The notes under the pieces: generated by a model
Told to the model about the DNA's origin: nothing
What the model saw: only the letters and a program-made list of their open reading frames with translations
Databases searched by the model: none
NCBI GenBank assembly: GCA_029287555.1
Contig: JARFQX010000109.1
Coordinates: forward strand, 1 to 10,990
DNA: 10,990 nucleotides
Direction: 5' to 3'
From: Rubripirellula sp.
GTDB taxonomy: Bacteria; Planctomycetota; Planctomycetia; Pirellulales; Pirellulaceae
Shown: one piece after another, positions 1 through 5,985 of the stretch
How the letters are laid out: every line of letters starts with the position of its first letter
Position numbering within the stretch: position 1 is the stretch's first letter
Position numbers and translations under genes: made by a program

Positions 1-124
1 TGGCACTGCATTACTTTCATCGTGTCTTGATCCATGAAGTCGGATCGCCTGCAACCCTTGGGCCTGGTACCGTTGGCAGTGTCGATAGCGGCCATCGCAA
101 CCGTTCTCGGGAGTAATTCGAGTC
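1..124. other. Leader of the phosphonate operon, possible tail of an upstream gene
   Basis: No gene can be assigned with confidence. One plus-strand frame is open from the window edge to a TAA at 114-116, which would leave only 8 nt before the next gene, so it could be the last 37 codons of an upstream operon member; the residues match no family I recognise. A second plus frame starts with ATG at 34 and contains a short hydrophobic stretch, but it runs into the dehydrogenase gene and stops soon after. GGGAG at 109-113 is a plausible ribosome binding site for the GTG at 125. No clear sigma-70 promoter was found. Confidence 0.3.
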
Positions 125-1195
125 GTGTTCCAGCGGCGAAATCAAACCTGTCGTGCAGCGGTTTTTCGCGCCCCTGGTGCACCACTTGAATTGCAAGAAT
201 TCGACATTCACAGACCGGCGGAGCGGGAAGCCCTGGTGCAGATCACGCTGTGCACGATTTGTGGCAGCGACTTGCATACGATTCGGGGCAAGCGAAACGA
301 GCCGACGCCGGCGATTCTTGGTCACGAGATTCTTGGCAAGGTAACGGAAGTCGGGGATCCGCCGCCCCTGGATGTCGATGGAAATCCAGTGCGAAAGGGC
401 GATCGCGTGACCTGGTCGACATGTGTCTCCTGTTCTCGATGTGATCGATGCAACGCCGGCTTTCCACAGAAATGCCGGACGCTATTCAAGTACGGGCACG
501 CGGTTGCGGAGGGACGATACGCGCTCAGCGGTGGTCTCGCGGAATACATCCTGTTGCGACGTGGTTCTGCAGTGATACCACTGAGCGATGCTTTGGCTGA
601 CCAAGTTGCATGTCCAGTGAATTGTGCGACTGCGACGATCGCCGCCGCTTACCGGATCGCCGATCAGGTCGCCGGCAAACGGATTCTGGTTTTGGGCGCC
701 GGCATGCTGGGACTGACGGCCGCCGCCTTCGGTAAGTGGAGGCAGGCTTCGGAAGTTACGGTTTGTGATCTGGACGCCGGCCGATTGCAGAAGGCATCGG
801 CGCTGGGTGCAGACAACATCGTCGATTGGAAGTCGCACGATCTCGATGATTCCCTGCCCGAGATCGTTTTGGAATGTTCCGGCGCCCCCGACGCGGTGGA
901 ACTGGCCTGCCACGTGGGCGACATCGGCTCGAAGGTCATTCTGGTTGGCTCAGTAAAGCAATCGCCGCCCGTACCACTTGACGCGCAAAACACTGTGCGC
1001 GCGTGCTTGTCCATTCACGGTATCCACAACTACACACCCAAGGACCTGGGTACCGCGGTCGAGTTTCTGCTTCACTCCAGCGGCAGGTTTCCACTCGCTG
1101 AACTCGTGCAGACGACCTATCCCCTTACGGCTGTGAACGATGCCATTGAGTTCGCCTTCGAAAATCGTCCCATCCGCGTTGCCATACGACCATGA
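125..1195 (+). CDS. Zinc-dependent alcohol dehydrogenase, phosphonate-catabolism-associated clade (HpnZ-like)
   Basis: Medium-chain (MDR) zinc alcohol dehydrogenase, 356 aa, normal length for the family. The N-terminal GroES-like domain carries the catalytic zinc site, with C46 in CGSD and the H67-E68 pair of GHE. The structural zinc lobe has C103, C106, C109 and C117 in the classical CX2CX2CX7C spacing. The Rossmann domain shows GAGMLG at 191-196 and an acidic residue (D215) ending the second strand, which fits NAD preference. The GTG start lies 11 nt after GGGAG, and the N-terminal sequence fits the family from about residue 9. The overall pattern and the neighbours fit the clade repeatedly found beside phosphonate-degradation genes (TIGR03366-type). 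The substrate of this clade is not known to me; oxidation or reduction of an aldehyde or alcohol arising from a phosphonate is an inference. The next gene begins 12 nt downstream. Confidence 0.87.
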   Translation: MFQRRNQTCRAAVFRAPGAPLELQEFDIHRPAEREALVQITLCTICGSDLHTIRGKRNEPTPAILGHEILGKVTEVGDPPPLDVDGNPVRKGDRVTWSTCVSCSRCDRCNAGFPQKCRTLFKYGHAVAEGRYALSGGLAEYILLRRGSAVIPLSDALADQVACPVNCATATIAAAYRIADQVAGKRILVLGAGMLGLTAAAFGKWRQASEVTVCDLDAGRLQKASALGADNIVDWKSHDLDDSLPEIVLECSGAPDAVELACHVGDIGSKVILVGSVKQSPPVPLDAQNTVRACLSIHGIHNYTPKDLGTAVEFLLHSSGRFPLAELVQTTYPLTAVNDAIEFAFENRPIRVAIRP

Positions 1196-1207
1196 AAAGG
1201 TCAAGAA

Positions 1208-1765
1208 ATGTCTGCTGTTGATGATGTTGTCAAGCTGTTCACGCTGCACGGCGACTCCGATTATGGGGGCGAGCGCGTGACGCAACTCGAGCACGCTTTG
1301 CAAGCGGCCCAATTGGCCGAACGGGAACAAGCCTCTTGTCAGCTGATCGCCGCCGCGCTGCTGCACGATATCGGACACCTGCTTCACGAATTGCCCGATG
1401 ACGCGCCCGACTGCGGGATTGACGATGAACATGAGATCTCGGGCTACAATTATCTGCGAAACTCGTTCCCCGAGGCGGTTGCCGAGCCGATTGGCTTGCA
1501 CGTCGCCGCGAAGAGATTTTTGTGTGCGGTCGATCCCCAGTACCTGGCTCGCTTGAGTGCCCCCTCGCTCACCAGTCTGAATTTGCAGGGCGGCCCCATG
1601 ACGGATGAAGAAGTTGAACGCTTTCGCCGGCACAAGTATTTCGAAGATGCAGTAAGACTGAGGAAATGGGATGACAACGCCAAGGCTCCGGGACTCGAGA
1701 CAAAGCCTCTGAGTCATTTCACCAAGTACCTTCGACTTGCGGTGAACGAAGAAGGCGCAACATGA
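1208..1765 (+). CDS. HD-domain oxygenase, PhnZ-like, phosphonate-degradation-associated
   Basis: HD-superfamily protein of 185 aa, close to PhnZ (about 190 aa). PhnZ is a mixed-valent di-iron oxygenase that cleaves (R)-2-amino-1-hydroxyethylphosphonate to glycine and phosphate. Visible candidate iron ligands are H29, H53-D54 (LLHDIGH), H75, H98 and D155 or D156, plus K102 and H57. With an offset of 5-6 residues these match the PhnZ set as I recall it (H34, H58, D59, H80, H104, D161; K108, H62). The Y19-x-x-E22 pair also matches the PhnZ substrate-gating Tyr24/Glu27. It fits the family annotated as phosphonate-degradation-operon HDIG protein (TIGR03276). AAAAGG at 1196-1200 is the likely ribosome binding site. 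The stop overlaps the next start (ATGA), indicating translational coupling. No PhnY dioxygenase, the usual PhnZ partner, is in the window, so the in vivo substrate is uncertain. Confidence 0.82.
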   Translation: MSAVDDVVKLFTLHGDSDYGGERVTQLEHALQAAQLAEREQASCQLIAAALLHDIGHLLHELPDDAPDCGIDDEHEISGYNYLRNSFPEAVAEPIGLHVAAKRFLCAVDPQYLARLSAPSLTSLNLQGGPMTDEEVERFRRHKYFEDAVRLRKWDDNAKAPGLETKPLSHFTKYLRLAVNEEGAT

Positions 1766-2898
1766 AGTTACATTTTGATGTCGCCGTGATCGGTGGTGGT
1801 ATCGTCGGGTTGGCGCATGCCTGGATGGCCAAACGCCGGGGCCTGCGCGTCGTTGTCCTGGAACGATCCCCCGCCGCTGAAGGGGCATCGGTGCGGAATT
1901 TTGGGATGATTTGGCCGATCGGTCAGCCGGCAGGGCAGCTCTACGAACTGGCATTGAAGTCACGTGAGTTCTGGCTGCAGTTAAAGACGCATGGTGTTCT
2001 GGATGTTCGAACATGTGGTTCGATCCACTTGGCGCATCGAGAAGACGAACTGGCGGTGCTACAGGAGTTCTGTAATCACCGATCGCACCAGACAAAGATG
2101 CTCAGCGCCGAAGAAGTCCTGCAGCGGACGCATTTGGCCAACCCGGACGGTTTGCTCGGGGGAATGCTAAGCATCACGGAACTCCGCGTCGATCCGCGAA
2201 CGGCCTGTCAGCGGCTGGCATCGTGGCTCCAATCCGAGGAGGGTGTCGAGTTCCACTATGGTGCGATGGTTGTGGCTGTCGACGATAAGCACGTGCACGC
2301 TGCCGACCAGCGGGTGTGGACGGCCGAGAGAATCATCGTTTGCAGCGGGAGTGATTTGAAAACGCTGTACCCCGAGATCCTGCAAAGCTCCGACCTGCGG
2401 CTTTGCAAATTGCAGATGCTCAAGTCAGTAGCTCAGCCGCAGCGTGATTCCAATACGCCGCACATTGCCAGTGGGCTTACACTTCGCCACTATCCTTCCT
2501 TTCAGAAATGTCCGTCGCATGCGGGACTTAGGCGGCGAATCGCGGAAGAGACGCCGGAGCTAGATCGATATGGCATACATGTGATGGCCTCGCAACTATC
2601 GAGCGGTAGAGTGATTCTGGGCGATTCCCACGAGTATGATGATCAGATCACACCGTTCGATAACATGGAGATCGATGGTCTCATTGTTCGAGAGCTGCGT
2701 AAGGTGATTCGATTGGATGATTGGCGGATGGCGCAAAGATGGCATGGCGTTTACGCTAAACATCCGCGACTGCCGGTGCTGGAAGTCGATGCAGCAGATC
2801 GAACAACGGTTTTCACGGGGACGGGCGGAGCAGGAATGACGCTGTCGTTTGCTCTGGCCGATCGTGCCTGGACACGCTGGACGGGGGAGAACGCTTAA
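1762..2898 (+). CDS. FAD-dependent oxidoreductase, DAO family, phosphonate-associated (TIGR03364-like)
   Basis: DAO-fold FAD oxidoreductase (PF01266-type), 378 aa. The N-terminal Rossmann motif is GGGIVG at 11-16 with E34 as the ribose-binding acid. VRNFGMIWPIGQ at 44-55 resembles the hallmark of the phosphonate-associated clade, and GTGGAGMT at 353-360 forms the C-terminal FAD contact followed by an amphipathic helix. There is no signal peptide, so it is probably cytosolic. Related enzymes have been reported to oxidise the C-N bond of 2-aminoethylphosphonate or its N-methyl derivative, giving phosphonoacetaldehyde (PbfC/PbfD-type, from memory). That would fit a position directly before phnX and the absence of PhnW here. 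The gene overlaps its upstream neighbour by 4 nt and its downstream neighbour by 1 nt (TAATG). The exact amine substrate cannot be read from sequence; glycine-oxidase-like activity is the main alternative. Confidence 0.85.
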   Translation: MKLHFDVAVIGGGIVGLAHAWMAKRRGLRVVVLERSPAAEGASVRNFGMIWPIGQPAGQLYELALKSREFWLQLKTHGVLDVRTCGSIHLAHREDELAVLQEFCNHRSHQTKMLSAEEVLQRTHLANPDGLLGGMLSITELRVDPRTACQRLASWLQSEEGVEFHYGAMVVAVDDKHVHAADQRVWTAERIIVCSGSDLKTLYPEILQSSDLRLCKLQMLKSVAQPQRDSNTPHIASGLTLRHYPSFQKCPSHAGLRRRIAEETPELDRYGIHVMASQLSSGRVILGDSHEYDDQITPFDNMEIDGLIVRELRKVIRLDDWRMAQRWHGVYAKHPRLPVLEVDAADRTTVFTGTGGAGMTLSFALADRAWTRWTGENA

Positions 2899-3713
2899 TG
2901 GACAGCTGCTGTTATCTCAAAGCCGTAGTGCTGGATTGGGCGGGGACGACGATTGATCACGGCAGCCGAGCGCCGGCCATCGTGTTCCAGGAGATCTTTC
3001 GTGAGCGAGGTATCGAAATCACGCAAGCTCAGGCTCGAGAGCCAATGGGAATGGCCAAACGCGAACACATCGCGGCGATCGGCTCGATGAATGATGTTGC
3101 CCGGGCGTGGCAAGACAAATACGGGCAACCGCCCAGCGACGACGATTTCGATTCGATGTATGAAGACTTCCTGCCGTTGCAAAAGAAAACATTGCGGGAT
3201 CATTGCCGGTTGATCGATGGGGTCGCGGAAGCCGTGAGGGAGTGCCGCGAGATGGGACTGAAGATTGGTTCTTCAACCGGTTACACCCGAGAATTGATGG
3301 AAGTGGTCAGCGAAGCGGCCGGACGACAAGGGTACCAACCCGATTGCGTGATTTGTGCCGAAGACGCGCCACGCGGGCGTCCAGCCCCTTTCCTTTTGTA
3401 TGAAGCGGCGATGCGGCTCGATGTCTACCCGTTGTGGTCGATCGTGAAAGTGGACGATACGGAGGTCGGCATTCAGGCTGGTCGCAACGCCGGTTGCTGG
3501 ACCGTCGGGGTGACGCGCACGGGAAACTGCGTCGGCTTGTCGGTGGAAGAAGTCAACGCGTTGTCAGATCAGGAACAGAGGCGATTGTGTCATGAAGCTG
3601 GCGAGACGCTGAAAGCCTCCGGTGCTCACTTTATCGTCGAGTCGGTCACTGGGATTCCGGCCGTGCTGGATGTCATCGAACGGCGAGCCGCTCGAGGCGA
3701 GCTGCCAATTTGA
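2898..3713 (+). CDS. phnX: Phosphonoacetaldehyde hydrolase (phosphonatase)
   Basis: HAD-superfamily phosphonatase, 271 aa, the usual length. It hydrolyses the C-P bond of phosphonoacetaldehyde to acetaldehyde and phosphate. Motif I is LDWAGTT with nucleophile D13; the +2 residue is Ala (A15) rather than Asp, as in known phosphonatases. The cap domain carries MGMAKREHI at 50-58, where K54 is the expected Schiff-base lysine (Lys53 of the Bacillus cereus enzyme). Motif II is SSTGYT at 125-130. RGRPAP (159-164) is followed by the magnesium-binding KVDDTEVGI (184-192, D186/D187). All catalytic elements are intact. It is last in a four-gene operon and its ATG shares one base with the preceding stop. 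A cytosolic enzyme converting the putative product of the FAD oxidoreductase is the simplest reading. Confidence 0.95.
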   Translation: MDSCCYLKAVVLDWAGTTIDHGSRAPAIVFQEIFRERGIEITQAQAREPMGMAKREHIAAIGSMNDVARAWQDKYGQPPSDDDFDSMYEDFLPLQKKTLRDHCRLIDGVAEAVRECREMGLKIGSSTGYTRELMEVVSEAAGRQGYQPDCVICAEDAPRGRPAPFLLYEAAMRLDVYPLWSIVKVDDTEVGIQAGRNAGCWTVGVTRTGNCVGLSVEEVNALSDQEQRRLCHEAGETLKASGAHFIVESVTGIPAVLDVIERRAARGELPI

Positions 3714-3931
3714 TCCCTTTCCCCAATGAACTCCGTCGGAGAACCTCAAAGAGGTGAGGCTGGACATAACAGGGTTGCAACTCGCCAACCTTCGTGCGGG
3801 TGGGGAAATCGGCCGAGGCGGGTCCGCGAAATCTCTTCGCCGCCGTCTTCGTCAAATCTTCGACCAGACTTCAGGGAATATGCAGCCCGCCGTGGGATCA
3901 TTCGGATTTTCTGACGAGGAGGTTGTCCCGC
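3714..3931. other. Intergenic region between phnX and the FRG gene
   Basis: No credible gene. Two small adjacent inverted repeats lie just after phnX: CTCCG-T-CGGAG at 3731-3741 and ACCTC-AAA-GAGGT at 3743-3755. Neither is followed by a T-run, so a Rho-independent terminator for the phosphonate operon is not convincing. Short open frames here have atypical composition. The promoter for the FRG gene probably lies in this stretch, but no consensus boxes stand out. Confidence 0.4.
3916..3922 (+). promoter_or_regulatory. Strong Shine-Dalgarno site for the FRG gene
   Basis: GAGGAGG, 9 nt before ATG 3932, is a near-perfect anti-16S match. It decides the start codon against the longer upstream frame. 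It contrasts with the weak sites in front of most other genes in the window. Confidence 0.8.
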
Positions 3932-4723
3932 ATGAACGTCGAGACCGCTGAGAACTGGGCTCATCTTCAAGACTTGCTCTTCGGTGGGTCCTGGAATGAA
4001 CAATTGGGGCGTTTCCGTTCTCCCTGCGCGTATCGAGGTTTATCAGAATCCTCGTATCTCCTTGAAACGACATTGATCAGGCTCGGCGGGCCGTTTGCTC
4101 GGCTTGAGCAACATCTTCTACGGAACTTCAGAAAGTACGCACATCGAAATGTCGTCGCCCGCGATTCCTTCTGGCACTGGCTATCGATGGCGCAACACCA
4201 CGGTTTGCCAACGCGCCTTCTTGATTGGACACACTCGCCGCTCGTAGCCGTGCATTTCGCGACTGCGAACACGGAAAAGTTCGATCAGGACGGAGCGGTA
4301 TGGTGTATTGATTACGAGCGGACGCATCTCTTGTTGCCTGAACCAATGTTGCGGAAATTGCAAGGTGAAGGAGCCAACACATTTACAACTGAGCTACTTG
4401 CTGAAGCGGTATCTTCGCTTGATGAGCTCGACCAGATGTCCGTCAGGCCATATCTCTTGTTCTTTGAGCCACCATCAATAGATGACAGAATCGTCAACCA
4501 ATATGCTTTGTTTTCGGTAGTTTCTAACCCGACATTAGGCCTTGAGGACTGGATTGCGGAGCACCCCGATTTATGTCGAAAGATAGTGATACCGGCATCA
4601 CTTAAGTGGGAGATTCGCGACAAGCTTGATCAGTGCAACATCACCGAACGCGTGCTGTTTCCAGGGCTTGATGGTTTGAGCCGGTGGCTCCATCGTCACT
4701 ACAGTCCAAAGAACAACAGCTAA
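3932..4723 (+). CDS. Stand-alone FRG-domain protein
   Basis: 263-aa protein built almost entirely of an FRG domain (PF08867-type). Signatures are YRG at 34-36, the long core around QHHGLPTRLLDWT at 88-100 followed by SPLVAVHFA, DDRIVNQYALFSV at 184-196, and the terminal ITERVLFPGLDGL region from 237 leading into an amphipathic helix. The ATG at 3932 is chosen because GAGGAGG at 3916-3922 lies 9 nt upstream. The same frame is open 46 codons further upstream, but that extension looks non-coding. FRG proteins are scattered, poorly characterised and often in accessory or defence-like contexts; an enzymatic ADP-ribosyltransferase-like role has been suggested for the family, but I cannot show it here. 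The gene reads as more AT-rich than its neighbours, consistent with lateral acquisition. No toxin-antitoxin partner is visible next to it. Confidence 0.85.
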   Translation: MNVETAENWAHLQDLLFGGSWNEQLGRFRSPCAYRGLSESSYLLETTLIRLGGPFARLEQHLLRNFRKYAHRNVVARDSFWHWLSMAQHHGLPTRLLDWTHSPLVAVHFATANTEKFDQDGAVWCIDYERTHLLLPEPMLRKLQGEGANTFTTELLAEAVSSLDELDQMSVRPYLLFFEPPSIDDRIVNQYALFSVVSNPTLGLEDWIAEHPDLCRKIVIPASLKWEIRDKLDQCNITERVLFPGLDGLSRWLHRHYSPKNNS

Positions 4724-4982
4724 AGTTAAGAAATACGGCTGCCCGCTGGCGGCGAATCCGCATCTGGCACGACCGATAGTAGCTGCTTTTCGCTCTCAAA
4801 CAATTCTCATCGTCAATCCGCCATTATGAAGCGATTATGCCCGTGTACGGGGGGGAACGTACATCGGGGTGGTGCGGTCGCGCTGATCATCCAAGACGAC
4901 CCGCGCCCCGCCGTAAGATTCTGGTTGTGAGCAAGAATTCATGGCCAGCTCCTGCTAACTTGAACTAACCTGCGGATAGAGC

Positions 4983-5060
4983 CTGACAGCCTTCGTGATG
5001 GCATAAGCAAAAGGACGGTGATTAGCGAGAGGACAAGCAAATGGACGGCGAGGCTGTCAG
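4983..5060. repeat. 10-bp inverted repeat enclosing a 16-bp direct repeat
   Basis: CTGACAGCCT at 4983-4992 is the exact reverse complement of AGGCTGTCAG at 5051-5060. Between them lie two direct copies, AAGCAAAAGGACGGTG at 5005-5020 and AAGCAAATGGACGGCG at 5035-5050, identical at 14 of 16 positions with a 30-nt period. The unit is symmetric enough to be a protein-binding or recombination site, or a small structured element. It lies about 180 nt beyond the end of the parA-like gene. No matching transposase is present. Confidence 0.6.
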
Positions 5061-5102
5061 CGCTCCTTTCTACCAGCCGGCCCGATGATTCCGGCGGCAA
5101 AC

Positions 5103-5131
5103 GCAAGGCCATACTAAGGTATGGATCTTGC
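5103..5131. other. Strong hairpin downstream of the parA-like gene
   Basis: CCATAC at 5109-5114 and GTATGG at 5119-5124 pair perfectly around the 4-nt loop TAAG. An outer stem, GCAAG at 5103-5107 with CTTGC at 5127-5131, extends it across a one- versus two-base internal loop. It lies about 105 nt past the stop of the minus-strand parA-like gene and could end or stabilise that transcript. It lacks a U-tract in either direction, so it is not called a terminator. Confidence 0.45.
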
Positions 5132-5235
5132 CCTTACCGTGCGCAACTCTCCGTTTCCAAACTCGATGCGTTTTGCATCGCGTCGGGCCGTTCCTTGGTC
5201 GTCCGTAATGGCCAGCGATTGCTGCGCGAGAGGGA

Positions 5236-5985
5236 TCATGCCGCGCGGAGCCGCTCCAGGACTTCGATGCAGAGCCGTCGATAGGCGATTCCACCCGGAT
5301 GCTGGTCCGCGAACTTCAATACCGGCTCGCGTTTGATTCCCATGCTTTCTACTTCCGCAGAATGCGGAATCGCGGATTTGAGAAATCGTTTGCTCGAAGC
5401 CCGCATTTCGTACATCGTCTGCTGGTGGATCTCGTTGTCGGCTTGCACGATCGAGAAGAACGGGCTCAGTTTCTTCTTGCTGTGCTCATGTCTCGCAAAG
5501 AATTGCACCAGTTGATCGTAGGTACGCTGCGAAAGCGTCGTGGGGATCACCGGAACGAGAATCAAGTCGGCCGCATCGAAGAGGTTCTCCGACAAGAGAG
5601 AGATTCCGGCCGGCGCATCAAGCACCACGACATCATATTCGTCGCGAAGCGAGCGGAGGACTCTGGAGAGCAACCGCTTGGAGTGCTTCATGCGATCGAG
5701 AACCTGATCGAACTTGCGATGCGCGAGTCTGGCGGGCAAGATGTCGAGCCGGTCGTAGTCGGAGCCGCGTATGTACCCGCGCAGTTTGCGTCTGCCCCGA
5801 AAAAACTTGCTGGGCTTCAAGTCGCTGGCCGCGCGGACTCGAAAGTAGAACGAAGAGGCGCCCTGCGGGTCGAGATCGATCAACAGCGTACGCAGTCCGG
5901 CATCGGCCATGCCATAAGCGAGATTGACAGAGGTGGCGGTCTTCCCGACACCACCTTTGATACTGTAGGTCGCTAGAATTCTCAT
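5236..5985 (-). CDS. Orphan ParA/MinD-family ATPase, coupled to a CHAD protein
   Basis: Deviant Walker-A (ParA/MinD/Soj) ATPase, 249 aa. The P-loop is KGGVGKTA at 10-17, with both the signature lysine K10 and K15. The switch-I region is DLDPQG at 37-42 and Walker B is VVVLDAP at 119-125. Such proteins dimerise on ATP, bind DNA or membrane and position a cargo through a partner protein. There is no ParB gene beside it and no parS-like consensus was recognised, so it is unlikely to be the chromosomal segregation ParA. Its ATG overlaps the stop of the upstream CHAD gene by 4 nt, which strongly suggests translational coupling and a shared task. The C-terminal half (from about 160) keeps the ParA fold but has a basic region at 164-173 that could contact DNA. 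A plasmid-derived ParA remnant is the alternative. Confidence 0.9.
   Translation of the reverse strand: MRILATYSIKGGVGKTATSVNLAYGMADAGLRTLLIDLDPQGASSFYFRVRAASDLKPSKFFRGRRKLRGYIRGSDYDRLDILPARLAHRKFDQVLDRMKHSKRLLSRVLRSLRDEYDVVVLDAPAGISLLSENLFDAADLILVPVIPTTLSQRTYDQLVQFFARHEHSKKKLSPFFSIVQADNEIHQQTMYEMRASSKRFLKSAIPHSAEVESMGIKREPVLKFADQHPGGIAYRRLCIEVLERLRAA

Larger units (their letters stand above)
4724..5235. other. Gene-free region between FRG gene and parA-like gene
   Basis: About 510 nt lying downstream of both flanking genes (convergent ends), with no credible coding frame; the short frames at 5018-5284 are rich in Arg and Ser and match no family. Contents worth noting are a seven-G run at about 4849-4855, the inverted and direct repeats at 4983-5060, and the hairpin at 5103-5131. 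No T-tract typical of an intrinsic terminator follows the FRG stop. The region could be a degraded remnant of a mobile element or a structured locus; nothing here identifies it. Confidence 0.5.

Noticed and set aside
950..2095. A 381-codon open frame on the minus strand
   Set aside because: It lies antisense across three well-supported plus-strand genes and has no recognisable domain; it is a shadow of their codon bias.
3731..3755. Intrinsic terminator for the phosphonate operon
   Set aside because: The two palindromes are short, one has a single-base loop, and there is no T-tract after them.
3794..3931. N-terminal extension of the FRG protein
   Set aside because: The 46 extra residues are not family-like, and an excellent ribosome binding site sits before ATG 3932.
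4983..5060. Integron attC site or CRISPR-like array
   Set aside because: The core attC motifs are absent, and there are only two direct copies, so neither an integron cassette end nor a CRISPR array is supported.
5018..5294. Small open frames on both strands beside the repeat region
   Set aside because: Atypical composition, no homology recognised, and partly overlapping the end of the parA-like gene.
5299..5976. A 225-codon open frame on the plus strand
   Set aside because: It is fully antisense to the ParA-like gene, whose Walker motifs are unambiguous.
5236..5985. Chromosomal parAB segregation locus
   Set aside because: No ParB gene or recognisable parS palindrome is present, and the coupled neighbour is a CHAD protein.
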